Origin: Roseateles hydrophilus | Lineage (GTDB): Bacteria > Pseudomonadota > Gammaproteobacteria > Burkholderiales > Burkholderiaceae_C | Length of the DNA: 35,531 nucleotides | Assembly: GCF_026712245.1 (NCBI RefSeq) | Contig: NZ_JAPPUY010000008.1 | Location: 1-35,531 of the forward strand | Direction: 5' to 3' | Position numbers and translations under genes: made by a program | Part shown: positions 23,474-31,438 of the stretch, one piece after another | Layout of the letters: every line of letters begins with the position of its first letter | Numbering within the stretch: position 1 is the first letter of the stretch | Notes under the pieces: model-generated | What the model was told of the DNA's origin: nothing | The model's input: only the letters and a program-made list of their open reading frames with translations | Databases searched by the model: none

Positions 23474-24537
23474 GCGCGCCGCGCCGCATCGCATCGGTGG
23501 ATGCGCTGCGCGGCCTGGCCGTGGCGGCCATGCTGCTGGTCAACAACCCGGGCGACTGGGGGTCGGTGTACGCGCCGCTGCAGCACGCCGCCTGGCATGG
23601 CTGCACGCCCACGGACCTGATCTTCCCGTTCTTCCTGTTCATCGTCGGGGTGTCCACCGCGCTGGCGCTGGGCCCGCGGCTGCAGGCCGGCGCGGCGCCG
23701 GGGCCGCTGCGGGCGGCCGCCGTGCAGCGCGGGCTGCGCATCCTGGCCCTGGGCCTGGTGCTGCATGGGCTGGCGTGGTGGTGGCTGGCCAAGCCGGAGT
23801 TCCGGCTGCTGGGCGTGTTGCAGCGCATCGGCCTGTGCTTCATCGCCGTGGGGCTGGTGGCCACGCTGCTGCGCGCGCGTGGCCAGTGGCTGCTGCTGGG
23901 GCTGCTGCTGGCGGGCTATGGCGCGCTGCTGCAGGGCAGTGCGACGCTGGACAAGCTGGGCAGCCTGCAGCAGCGGCTGGACACGGCCGTGCTGGGCCGG
24001 CTGGCCTATGAATGGCACCCGCAGACCGGCGTCGCCTTCGATCCCGAGGGCCTGCTGTCCACGCTGGGCGCGCTGGCCAGCACGCTGCTGGGCCTGGTGT
24101 GCGGCGAGCAGCTGCGGCGCGGCCGCGTGCCGGCCCTGGTGCTGACCGGCCTGGGCGCGGCGCTGGCGGGCTGGCTGTGGGCCGCCTGGCTGCCGTGGAA
24201 CAAGGCGCTGTGGACGCCGTCCTTCGTGCTGTGGACCGGCGGCCTCGCGGCGCTGGCGCTGGCCGCTGCGCATGTGTGGGTGGATGTGCGCGGCCACCGG
24301 CCGTGGGGCCGGGCCTTCGGGCTGAACGCCATCGGCGCCTATGCCGGCGCGTGGCTGGCGTCGGTGGCGTTGGCGGCCTCGGGCTGGATGCCGGCGCTGT
24401 ACGCGGGCGTGTTCGGCCCGGTGGGCGCGTGGTGGGGGGCGCAGGCGCAATCGCTGGCCTTCGCACTGGCCTTCGTCGCGCCGTGGGCGCTGATCGTCTG
24501 GGCGCTGGACCGGCGCGGCTGGTACTGGAAGATCTGA
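23470..24537 (+). CDS. nagX: NagX-like membrane protein (DUF5009 / heparan glucosaminide acetyltransferase-like)
   Basis: A 355-residue polytopic membrane protein with about 10 hydrophobic segments. The N-terminal signature RRIASVDALRGLAVAAMLLVNNPGDW followed by HGCTPTDLIFPFFLFIVGVS is that of the NagX / DUF5009 family, related to lysosomal heparan-alpha-glucosaminide N-acetyltransferase. In Xanthomonas and Shewanella the gene belongs to the GlcNAc regulon and has been proposed to help GlcNAc cross the inner membrane. The start is GTG 23470, which overlaps the chitinase stop (GTGA); an upstream ATG in frame would lie inside the chitinase gene. Confidence 0.9.
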   Translation: MSAPRRIASVDALRGLAVAAMLLVNNPGDWGSVYAPLQHAAWHGCTPTDLIFPFFLFIVGVSTALALGPRLQAGAAPGPLRAAAVQRGLRILALGLVLHGLAWWWLAKPEFRLLGVLQRIGLCFIAVGLVATLLRARGQWLLLGLLLAGYGALLQGSATLDKLGSLQQRLDTAVLGRLAYEWHPQTGVAFDPEGLLSTLGALASTLLGLVCGEQLRRGRVPALVLTGLGAALAGWLWAAWLPWNKALWTPSFVLWTGGLAALALAAAHVWVDVRGHRPWGRAFGLNAIGAYAGAWLASVALAASGWMPALYAGVFGPVGAWWGAQAQSLAFALAFVAPWALIVWALDRRGWYWKI

Positions 24538-24539
24538 CG

Positions 24540-25256
24540 GTGCCGTCCAGCCCCGAACCGTTCGCCATCCGCATGCCACCGGACATTCGCTCGGTGCGGG
24601 TGGGCGAGCACGCGGTGGTGGTCATCGACGACTTCCTGGCCGACCCGCAGGCGCTGCTGGACGCGGCGTGTGCGGCGACGTTCGAGCCCCTGCCCGGCGC
24701 GGCCGAGCGCAAGGGCTACCCCGGCCTGCGGGCGCCGGTGCCGGCGGCGTATTCCGAGCAGCTGACCGAGCTGCTGGAGCCGCTGATCAAGCTGAACTTC
24801 GACGTGCCCGAGGCGCTGCCGGTGAAGAAGACGCCCTGCACCTTCTCGTTGACGACGCTGGCGCCGCAGGCGCTGGGGCCGCTGCAGCGCGTGCCGCATT
24901 TCGACGCCAGCACGCCGCACTACATGGCCGTGCTGCTCTACCTGTGCGACGAGCGCCACGGCGGCACGGCCTTCTACCGCCACCGCGCCACGGGCCTGCA
25001 GCAGATCACCGCGGCCGAGCGCGAGCGCTTCGGCGCGGTGCTGTACGACGAGGTGGCGCAGCAGCCTCCGCCCGCGCGCTACTTCGCCGAGGGCGACGAG
25101 CACTTCGAGCTGCTGGGCCTACTGCCCGCGCGCTTCAACCGGCTGGTCATCTACCGCGGCAGCCTGCTGCACACGGCGGTCGTCAACCCGCAGCGCAGCC
25201 TCAGCCCCGACCCGCGCGCCGGGCGGCTGACGGTCAACACCTTCTACGACTTCTGA
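24540..25256 (+). CDS. DUF6445-like protein with 2-oxoglutarate-oxygenase motif
   Basis: Last gene of the operon, 238 residues, no signal peptide. A facial-triad pattern of Fe(II)/2-oxoglutarate oxygenases is visible: H120-x-D122 in VPHFDAS, a distal His211 in GSLLHTAV and Arg229 in GRLTVNTFYDF, all in the expected order. Similar proteins (DUF6445) are found near tryptophan-halogenase-like genes and TonB receptors. GTG 24540 is chosen because GGAAGA lies about eight bases upstream; ATG 24573 lacks a ribosome binding site. The substrate is not known; its placement next to nagX ties it to GlcNAc or chitin use. Confidence 0.82.
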   Translation: MPSSPEPFAIRMPPDIRSVRVGEHAVVVIDDFLADPQALLDAACAATFEPLPGAAERKGYPGLRAPVPAAYSEQLTELLEPLIKLNFDVPEALPVKKTPCTFSLTTLAPQALGPLQRVPHFDASTPHYMAVLLYLCDERHGGTAFYRHRATGLQQITAAERERFGAVLYDEVAQQPPPARYFAEGDEHFELLGLLPARFNRLVIYRGSLLHTAVVNPQRSLSPDPRAGRLTVNTFYDF

Positions 25257-25261
25257 GCCGC

Positions 25262-25442
25262 GGGGCGGCGCTGCCGCCTGATCGGGCCAGCGGGTTGAGC
25301 GCATCAGGCCGGGTCGGCCTGATGCTCCGTGTCCCCCGGCCGCTGCGCGGCCTCCTCCTGCACCTGCGCATCAGGCCGACCCGGCCTCCTGCTTGGCGTG
25401 GCATTCGGTGTTCCCGGCCCAGCCCGTCCTGGCGAGGGCTGG
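25262..25442. repeat. cluster of hairpins (BIME-like)
   Basis: In the 255 bases between the DUF6445 gene and the first TonB receptor are five inverted repeats: GGCGGC-GCT-GCCGCC (25264-25278), GCATCAGGCC-GGGTC-GGCCTGATGC (25301-25325), GGCCGC-TGC-GCGGCC (25338-25352), a second copy of the large one starting GCATCAGGCC at 25368 with loop ACC instead of GGT, and CCAGCCC / GGGCTGG (25419-25442). Two related palindromes with inverted loops resemble REP/BIME units. Confidence 0.55.
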
Positions 25443-25464
25443 CCTGTGTCGTGGCGCTGAGCCA

Positions 25465-25492
25465 TAAAAAAAGCCCGGCGGCTGCCGGGCTT
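25465..25492 (-). terminator. rho-independent terminator of the first TonB receptor gene
   Basis: On the minus strand AAGCCCGGC-AGCC-... forms a 9-bp stem with GCCGGGCTT and is followed by seven T residues. It lies 20 bases after the receptor stop codon. Confidence 0.9.
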
Positions 25493-25511
25493 GAAGGAGA
25501 CAAGCGGGAGA

Positions 25512-28169
25512 TCAGAACTTGGCGGTCAGGCCGATCTTGTAGGTCGTCTCGCCCTGGAAGGACCAGGCCGGGAAGCCGGCGCGCAGCGGGTCCTTGATGC
25601 CGGTGTTGCTGGCCGCGGCGGCGCCGTACTGCACGTCGTCGGACTTGGTCAGGTTCACGGCATCCAGGCTCAGCTTCAGCCACTTGTTGATGTTCCAGCC
25701 CACGCTCAGGTCCAGCGTGCCGTAGGCGTCATGCATGCGGTTGCCGTACCAGAACGCGCCTTCGCGGATCATGTACTTCGAGCGCCAGTTGTAGGCCAGG
25801 CGGCCGCTGTAGGTGCTGTTCTCGTAGTAGCCCACCAGGTTCACGTTGTGCTTGGAGGCCTGCGTGAACATGCCGAGCTGGTCCAGGTAGCTGCTGGCCG
25901 GCGCGCTGCCCTCGGTGAGTGTGTAGTTGCCGATGACGCCGAAGCCGTTGCCGAACGCATGATTGGCCTGCAGCTCGATGCCGCGGATGCGGCCGCCACC
26001 GGCGTTCTCGAAGCTCTGCAGCGTCCAGTTGTCCACGCCGGTCAGCGGGTCCACCAGGCCGACCTTCTGGTTGGCCGTGGTCTTGGCGACGACGAAGTTG
26101 GAGATGTCCTTCACGAAGTAGGTGGCAGACAGCAGGTTGCCGCGGCCGTAGTAGTACTCCACGCCGATGTCGGCCTGGCTGGACTTCTGCGGCTTCAGGC
26201 CCACGTTGCCCACGGTCCAGGTCTCGTTGCCGCGGCGGTCGTCGTTGTAGCCGGACACGGTGACGCCGAACATGTTGGCGAAGTTGGGCCGCGTGATGGC
26301 CTGCGACGCGGTGACGCGCAGCACCATGTCCTTCTTCAGGTCGAAGGCCAGGTTCACGCTGGGCAGCACGTCGTTGTAGCTGGCGCGCGTGGACGTGGTG
26401 CTCTTGCTCCAGTTCAGGTTGCCGGCGTAGTCGCCTGCGGCCAGGGCCGAGCCGTCGAACTTGTAGCCGGTGCTGGTGATGTCGGTCGAGATGTAGCGCA
26501 GGCCGAAGTTGCCGCGCAGGCCTTCGGTGTCGAACTCGAACATGCCGTAGGCCGAGCGGTTCTTCTCGTTGAGTTCACCGTAGCCCGAGCGGTCCTCGTT
26601 CCAGCCGCTGATGTTGGCGGCGGTGTTGCTCAGCATCGCGCCGATGTTGGCGCGCGGCACCGTCCAGCCGCCCACGTCCACCGAGCCGTCGAACAGCGTG
26701 GCGGTGTTCACCGGGGTGATGGTGCTCTTCCACACCGGGCGGAAGGAGCGCTTCTCGAAGGTGTGGTCGGCCAGGCGCACGCCGGTCTTGAAGGCGGTGA
26801 TGACGCCCCAGTCCAGGTAGAAGGTGCCGTCGATCTGGCCGTAGTTTTCCTTGTCCTTGTTGGGGCCGCGCGAGCTGGCCCAGGTCTCGGGCGCCAGCTG
26901 CTTGGGCATGGCGCTCAGGCCCCAGGACTGGGCCGACGTCGGGTTCAGCACCATCTGCTGGCCGGTGGCGTCGATCGTGCCCTGCCAGTTGGGGCGGCGG
27001 AAGTAGCCGAACCAGGCCGGGTCGGATGCGTCGCTCCACGAGCGCGTCTGGTAGTTGGTGGTCAGCGAGGTGCCGCCTTCGGCCTTGGTGGAGCCCAGCA
27101 CGAGATCCAGCTTGCCGTTGGCCAGCTTGTAGTGCGCGTCCAGCGTCAGGCTGTCCGAGGTCATTTCGGCGCCGCGCGCCCAGACCTGGAAGAACTGGTT
27201 GGCCAGCGGCTTGGCGGCCGTGGTCGTGCTGTGCAGGCACATGCCGTTGGGGTTGAACGCCGAGATCACGGCCGTGTTGCGCTTGTCGCAGTTGGCGTCG
27301 TGGAAGAGGTAGTCGCTGGCGTTCGAGCCGTCGGCTTCCAGCTTCATGCTCAGCGCGGTCAGGCCCACTTCCAGGCCGTCCACCGGGCGGGCCTGCAGCG
27401 CGACGTTCAGCGCCGTGCGCTTGCGCTCCTGCACGAAGGCGGTGGGGGCGACGTCGCTGGACCAGCGGCTGTCGGCTTCCACGCCACGGCGGATGTAGTC
27501 GCCATCCGAGACGGCGGCGGCCACCAGCACGCCCAGGCTGCGGTTGGCGGTGCGCCAGCTGTACAGGCCCGAGACTTCCTTCTCCGGGTCGCTGATCGTG
27601 CCCTTGCCATAGCGCGCGCCCAGCACCACGGTGCCGGCGTCCAGGTCCAGCGGCTTGCGGGTCTTGACGATGACCGTGCCGCCGATGCCGCCTTCGGTCA
27701 GGTTGGCCTGCGAGGACTTGTAGACCTCCATGCCGCCGATCATCTCGGCCGGCAGCAGCGAGTAGTTGAACGAGCGGTCGATGTCCATCTGGTCGTACCA
27801 GCCGGTGGACGCGACGGTCTGGCCGTTCAGCGTGGTGTAGGTCATCTGCGGGTCAGAGCCGCGGATGGACACCGACGCACCCTGGCCGAACGCGCGGCCG
27901 ACCGACACGCCGGGGATGCGGCCCAGGGCCTGGCCCACGTCGGAGTCGGGCAGCTTGCCCACGTCCTCGGCGGACACGGCGTCCACCACGGCCGATGCGG
28001 CCTTCTTGATCGTGGCGGCGTTCTGCAGCGATGCGCGGATGCCGGTGACGACGACTTGCTCGAGCTGCGCGGTTTCCTGCGCGGGCGCCTGCTGCGCCTG
28101 GGCTGCGAGCGACATGCCCAGCATTGCCAGCGACGCGGCGGTCGCGATACGGGTCGGCTTGACCTTCAT
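25512..28169 (-). CDS. TonB-dependent outer-membrane receptor 1
   Basis: An 885-residue receptor for active uptake across the outer membrane. Signal peptide about 1-25 (MKVKPTRIATAASLAMLG...AAQA), plug domain about 40-160 (LEQVVVTGIRASLQN, IPGVSV, VSIRGSDPQMTYTTLNG, VYKSSQANLTEGGIGG) and a 22-strand-type barrel ending in Phe (IGLTAKF). The sequence type is the large Caulobacter/Xanthomonas carbohydrate receptor group (TIGR01782-like). ATG 28169 has a good GAGGAAAG ribosome binding site. Its upstream region is related in sequence to that of receptor 2 and carries the same TGG repeats, so chitooligosaccharides or GlcNAc are the likely cargo (inference). Confidence 0.94.
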   Translation of the reverse strand: MKVKPTRIATAASLAMLGMSLAAQAQQAPAQETAQLEQVVVTGIRASLQNAATIKKAASAVVDAVSAEDVGKLPDSDVGQALGRIPGVSVGRAFGQGASVSIRGSDPQMTYTTLNGQTVASTGWYDQMDIDRSFNYSLLPAEMIGGMEVYKSSQANLTEGGIGGTVIVKTRKPLDLDAGTVVLGARYGKGTISDPEKEVSGLYSWRTANRSLGVLVAAAVSDGDYIRRGVEADSRWSSDVAPTAFVQERKRTALNVALQARPVDGLEVGLTALSMKLEADGSNASDYLFHDANCDKRNTAVISAFNPNGMCLHSTTTAAKPLANQFFQVWARGAEMTSDSLTLDAHYKLANGKLDLVLGSTKAEGGTSLTTNYQTRSWSDASDPAWFGYFRRPNWQGTIDATGQQMVLNPTSAQSWGLSAMPKQLAPETWASSRGPNKDKENYGQIDGTFYLDWGVITAFKTGVRLADHTFEKRSFRPVWKSTITPVNTATLFDGSVDVGGWTVPRANIGAMLSNTAANISGWNEDRSGYGELNEKNRSAYGMFEFDTEGLRGNFGLRYISTDITSTGYKFDGSALAAGDYAGNLNWSKSTTSTRASYNDVLPSVNLAFDLKKDMVLRVTASQAITRPNFANMFGVTVSGYNDDRRGNETWTVGNVGLKPQKSSQADIGVEYYYGRGNLLSATYFVKDISNFVVAKTTANQKVGLVDPLTGVDNWTLQSFENAGGGRIRGIELQANHAFGNGFGVIGNYTLTEGSAPASSYLDQLGMFTQASKHNVNLVGYYENSTYSGRLAYNWRSKYMIREGAFWYGNRMHDAYGTLDLSVGWNINKWLKLSLDAVNLTKSDDVQYGAAAASNTGIKDPLRAGFPAWSFQGETTYKIGLTAKF

Positions 28170-28277
28170 GTTGTCTTTCCTCGGTTGGCGGGGTTCGGGC
28201 GGTGGCAGACCAGCGCGGGCTGACCCCGCAGATACCACCTTCAGTCCGGTTGCGACGCCCTCTGATGGGGCGTCAAT

Positions 28278-28295
28278 GCAACCAGTCGCATGCCA
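28278..28295 (-). promoter_or_regulatory. candidate operator, TGG direct-repeat site f
   Basis: Minus strand: TGGCATGCGACTGGTTGC. It lies over the predicted transcription start of receptor 1. Confidence 0.45.
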
Positions 28296-28323
28296 CTATA
28301 GCGATCGATAAATCCAGTTTGCT
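28295..28323 (-). promoter_or_regulatory. predicted promoter of TonB receptor 1
   Basis: Minus strand: -10 TATAGT (28295-28300), a 17-base spacer and a poor -35 AGCAAA (28318-28323). The same spacing and -35 are found at receptor 2. The predicted leader is about 120 bases. Confidence 0.45.
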
Positions 28324-28327
28324 ACCA
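28310..28327 (-). promoter_or_regulatory. candidate operator, TGG direct-repeat site e
   Basis: Minus strand: TGGTAGCAAACTGGATTT. It covers the -35 region of receptor 1 and has a near-identical counterpart at 34380-34397. Confidence 0.45.
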
Positions 28328-28419
28328 ATCTTGGGCGAGTAGTTTCCCGGATGGCTCATGACTTCTCCCAGGAGAATCGGCTGGTTTGCCCAGGAGGCCA
28401 GCGTGTGAGGCGGCTTCAC

Positions 28420-28437
28420 TGGTATTGAATTGGCGTC
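28420..28437 (+). promoter_or_regulatory. candidate operator, TGG direct-repeat site d
   Basis: TGGTATTGAATTGGCGTC. It lies in the 522-base gap between receptor 1 and the cupin-like gene, far upstream of the receptor start; the equivalent position before receptor 2 has site i. Confidence 0.45.
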
Positions 28438-28583
28438 GCCTGCGCTGTTGCATGGTGGCGACGTCGCACTTGCGATCGGTCGGCCGCTATGACCACTTTT
28501 GAGTGCTGGTCTGCAATTGGACTGTGTGGGTTGCAGGGTTTGGCCGGGGCGCGGCCGCGGCACCCGGCCGGGACAATGGCGCC

Positions 28584-28682
28584 GTGAAGCCCGTAGAGCA
28601 CTGGTCGGCCGTTGATGCGCCGCGTCTGAAGCAAAGCCTGGCGCGGCAGGCGGCGTCGCGCCTGCGCGGCAGGGCGCGCTGA
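28584..28682 (+). CDS. possible 32-residue leader ORF
   Basis: GTG-initiated frame reading VKPVEHWSAVDAPRLKQSLA and then an Arg/Ala-rich end, stopping nine bases before the cupin-like gene. No known peptide. It has no clear ribosome binding site. It may be chance, or a short upstream ORF. The rest of the 28170-28691 gap holds only the receptor promoter and TGG sites described separately. Confidence 0.2.
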   Translation: MKPVEHWSAVDAPRLKQSLARQAASRLRGRAR

Positions 28683-28691
28683 GGGGGCGCT

Positions 28692-29711
28692 GTGCAGCCG
28701 ATGCTGGAGATCCAGGCCGTCACGCGCGAGCGCTTTGAGCGCGAGGTGCTGCCGGGCGGCGAGCCCGTCGTGCTGCGCGGCGTGGCCGCGCACTGGCCGC
28801 TGGTGGCGCAGGGCCGGGCGGGCCTGGAGCCCTGTTTGCACTACCTGATGGGGTTCGACGGCGGTCAGCCGGTCGATGCCCTGCTGGCCAGGCCCGATGC
28901 GACGCGCGCGTTCAGCTACCGGCCCGACCTGGCGGGCTTCAACTTCATGCACGACCAGCGGCCGTTTGCCGCCCTGTTCGAGCAGCTCTGGCGCTACAGC
29001 CATTTCCCCGAGCCGCCGAGCCTGGCGGTGCAGAGTGCGCTGGTGTTCCAGGCCTTGCCGGGCCTGGAGCGCGCCAATGCGCTGCCGCTGCTGGACGCCG
29101 CAGTGGCTCCGCGCATCTGGATCGGCAATCGCGCCACGGTGCCCGCGCATTTCGACGATTCGCACAACCTGGCCTGCGTGGCGGCCGGGCAGCGGCGCTT
29201 CACGCTGCTGCCGCCGGCCTGCGCGCCGCTGCTCTACCTGGGGCCGCCGGACTACGCGCCGACGCCAGCGCCGATGTCGGTCGTCCCCGACCTGCACCGG
29301 GCCGACCCGGCGCGCTTCCCGCGCGTGGCCGAGGCGCTGCAGCAGGCGCGGGTTGCCGAGCTGGCGCCGGGCGATGCGATCTACATCCCGCCGCTGTGGT
29401 TCCACCAGGTCGAGGCGCTGGCGCCGCAGCTGAACATCCTGATGAACTACTGGTGGCGCCCCGAGGCCGCGCCCGGCCGGCCTGACGACCTGCACCTGGC
29501 GGCGCTGCGCCTGGCCATGCTGGCGCTGCGTCACCTGCCCGACAGCGAGCGCGAGGGCTGGCAGGCCTTGTTCGGCCACTATGTGTTCGGCGCGCGCGGT
29601 GACGCGCTGGCCCACCTGCCGGCCGATCAGCGCCACCTGTTCGGCCCGGTCGATGCCGAGCGCGACGCGGCCGAACGCCGTCAGCTCATCGACATGCTGA
29701 CGCGGGGCTGA
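28692..29711 (+). CDS. cupin/JmjC-like protein (cupin_8 type)
   Basis: A 339-residue cytoplasmic protein resembling the JmjC-type hydroxylases (cupin_8). The opening EPVVLRGVAAHWPLV is typical of the family. The iron triad is H153-x-D155 in PAHFDDSHNLACVAAG and His238 in GDAIYIPPLWFHQVEAL, in a region ending NILMNYWW. It should be an Fe(II)/2-oxoglutarate oxygenase, but the substrate is unknown. GTG 28692 is chosen because of the GAGGGGG ribosome binding site six bases upstream; ATG 28701 is in frame. It is divergent from receptor 1 and convergent with the halogenase-like gene, 12 bases apart without a terminator. Confidence 0.88.
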   Translation: MQPMLEIQAVTRERFEREVLPGGEPVVLRGVAAHWPLVAQGRAGLEPCLHYLMGFDGGQPVDALLARPDATRAFSYRPDLAGFNFMHDQRPFAALFEQLWRYSHFPEPPSLAVQSALVFQALPGLERANALPLLDAAVAPRIWIGNRATVPAHFDDSHNLACVAAGQRRFTLLPPACAPLLYLGPPDYAPTPAPMSVVPDLHRADPARFPRVAEALQQARVAELAPGDAIYIPPLWFHQVEALAPQLNILMNYWWRPEAAPGRPDDLHLAALRLAMLALRHLPDSEREGWQALFGHYVFGARGDALAHLPADQRHLFGPVDAERDAAERRQLIDMLTRG

Positions 29712-29723
29712 GCGCGTGGCCGG

Positions 29724-31346
29724 CTACCAGGCGTAGGTCTGCAGCAGCCGGTGGCTGTTGCCCGGCGGGATGTTGGCGAGCAGCGCGCGATGGTCGGGGA
29801 AATGGCGCAGGCTGTGCGCGATGAAGTCATCGATGGCGCTCAGGTCGTGGCGGGCCTGCGCGGTGGTCGGGGGGGTGAGGTCCTCGGCGTCGGGGAAGAC
29901 GCCCATGCCCGCGAGCAGCGCATACCAGGACACGGCCGGGTAGCCCTGGCCGAAGCGCTCCGCCTTCAGGCCCGGGATCAGCGGCTTGCGGGACATCCAG
30001 GTCATCAGCACGCTCTTCAGCGAGTCGGACAGGTGCATGTTCTCCGCGTTGGCGCGCCAGTACGCGGTGTCCGTGCGCGCGCTGGTCTTGTAGTGCGCGA
30101 CGATGTAGTCGCGCGTGTTCTCGAAGCGCTGCCGCATCGCCTCGTTGAACTGCGCCTGCGCGTCGGGCCCGAGGGCGCGCTTCTCCAGCACCTCCACGAG
30201 CATGGACGCGGTCACCTGCACGTAGAGCAGGGCGGTGGCTTCCAGCGGTTCGATGAAGCCTTGCGACAGGCCGATCGCCACGCAGTTGCGCTGCCAGATC
30301 TTCTCCATGCGGCCCACGCGCATCTTGAGGTGGCGGGCCGGGATGTCCGCGTCCAGCAGGCCGAGGTGGCGGCGCAACTCGGTCTCCGCCTCGTCGGCCG
30401 AGCAGTGCGCGCTGCTGTAGACGTAGCCATGGCCCTGGCGGTGCGTCAGCGGGATCTTCCACGCCCAGCCGTGGCGCAGTGCGGTGGCGACGGTCTGGGA
30501 CTCGAGCGGGCCGTGCAGCGGCGTCGGCATCGCGACGGCGGCGTCGTTGAACAGGTTCTCGCCGAAGCCGATGAAGGGCGTGCGCAAGGCCTGGCCGGTC
30601 AGCAGCGAGGCGAAGCCGGTGCAGTCGACGAAGAAGTCGGCCGCGAGCGTCTCGCCGTCGTCAAGCTGCAGGCCGGCGATGTCGCCCTGCTCGTTCAGCA
30701 GCACCTGGTTCACGTGGCGCTGCAGGTGGGCCACGCCGCGGTCGGTGGCCTTGCGGGCGAGGAACTGGCCCAGCAGCGTGGCGTCGAAGTGATACCCGTA
30801 CCAGACGTCGAACGGGAAGTCGGCCGCCGCACGCGGCCCCTTGGCCTGGCGTGCGAGCGCGGCGGCGACGAAGAAGCGGTCCGGGTGCGCCGGCACGTCC
30901 GCGCCGTCGAGCCGTGCGTGCACGTGGTCGACGAAGGCGGGCATGGTCATGTTGTCCAGCATGGACACGAACGGGTGGAAGTAGCGTTCGAAGCCCGGTC
31001 GGCCGGACCAGCCTTCGAACGTGATGCCGCTCTTGTAGGTGGCATGGCAGGCCGGCATCCACTCGGCTTCCTCGATGCCCAGGGTCTCGAAGAAGCGGCG
31101 CAGCCACGGCGTCGATCCCTCGCCGACGCCGATGATGCCTACCTGCGGCGACTCCAGCACCGTCACCTTCAGGCGCGGGCCATAGGCCGTGGTGGCCAGC
31201 AGCAGCGCGGTCATCCAGCCCGCCGAGCCGCCGCCGACGATGCACACATGGCGCACCGGTGGCGGCGCGTCCGTGCTGCCGCCCAGCGGCCGCGCGGGCG
31301 TGTAGGGGTCGATGACGGTGGCGGTCTCGCTCATGGGATGGGCCAT
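29724..31346 (-). CDS. flavin-dependent tryptophan-halogenase-like protein
   Basis: A 540-residue flavoprotein of the tryptophan halogenase family. The FAD-binding G-x-G-x-x-G part is VGGGSAGWM (37-45); the catalytic Lys105 lies in ACHATYKSGITF (PrnA Lys79 position); the halogenase motif W-x-W-x-I-P is GWAWKIPL (293-300); the glutamate partner is in GFIEPLEAT (Glu366). All key residues are kept. Start ATG 31346 follows a hairpin; ATG 31334 is the alternative. It is downstream of receptor 2 in the same direction, 92 bases away. Family members of this kind are common beside TonB receptors in carbohydrate loci, where tryptophan chlorination is not an obvious need; the true substrate is unknown. 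Confidence 0.93.
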   Translation of the reverse strand: MAHPMSETATVIDPYTPARPLGGSTDAPPPVRHVCIVGGGSAGWMTALLLATTAYGPRLKVTVLESPQVGIIGVGEGSTPWLRRFFETLGIEEAEWMPACHATYKSGITFEGWSGRPGFERYFHPFVSMLDNMTMPAFVDHVHARLDGADVPAHPDRFFVAAALARQAKGPRAAADFPFDVWYGYHFDATLLGQFLARKATDRGVAHLQRHVNQVLLNEQGDIAGLQLDDGETLAADFFVDCTGFASLLTGQALRTPFIGFGENLFNDAAVAMPTPLHGPLESQTVATALRHGWAWKIPLTHRQGHGYVYSSAHCSADEAETELRRHLGLLDADIPARHLKMRVGRMEKIWQRNCVAIGLSQGFIEPLEATALLYVQVTASMLVEVLEKRALGPDAQAQFNEAMRQRFENTRDYIVAHYKTSARTDTAYWRANAENMHLSDSLKSVLMTWMSRKPLIPGLKAERFGQGYPAVSWYALLAGMGVFPDAEDLTPPTTAQARHDLSAIDDFIAHSLRHFPDHRALLANIPPGNSHRLLQTYAW

Positions 31347-31353
31347 TGAAGAA

Positions 31354-31376
31354 GGGAGCGTGGACTCCACGCTCCC
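31354..31376 (-). other. hairpin between receptor 2 and the halogenase-like gene
   Basis: Arms GGGAGCGTGGA and TCCACGCTCCC around a single central base form an almost perfect palindrome. On the minus strand it is followed by TTCTTCA and the ATG at 31346. The T-run is too weak for an efficient terminator, so it may attenuate, process or stabilise the receptor part of a shared transcript. Confidence 0.6.
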
Positions 31377-31438
31377 TGTTGATTCTGGCCAGCGAAGGGC
31401 TGCGCCGGAACCCGAGGATTCCGCCGTGCCCGGCGCCG

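Noticed and set aside
25491-28223. A 910-codon open frame on the plus strand opposite TonB receptor 1
   Set aside because: Val/His/Gly/Arg-rich composition without domains; it is the antisense shadow of a receptor gene with a signal peptide, ribosome binding site and barrel end.
29751-31349. A 532-codon open frame opposite the halogenase-like gene
   Set aside because: Low-complexity Arg/Val/His translation; a product of high-GC codon use on the true minus-strand gene.
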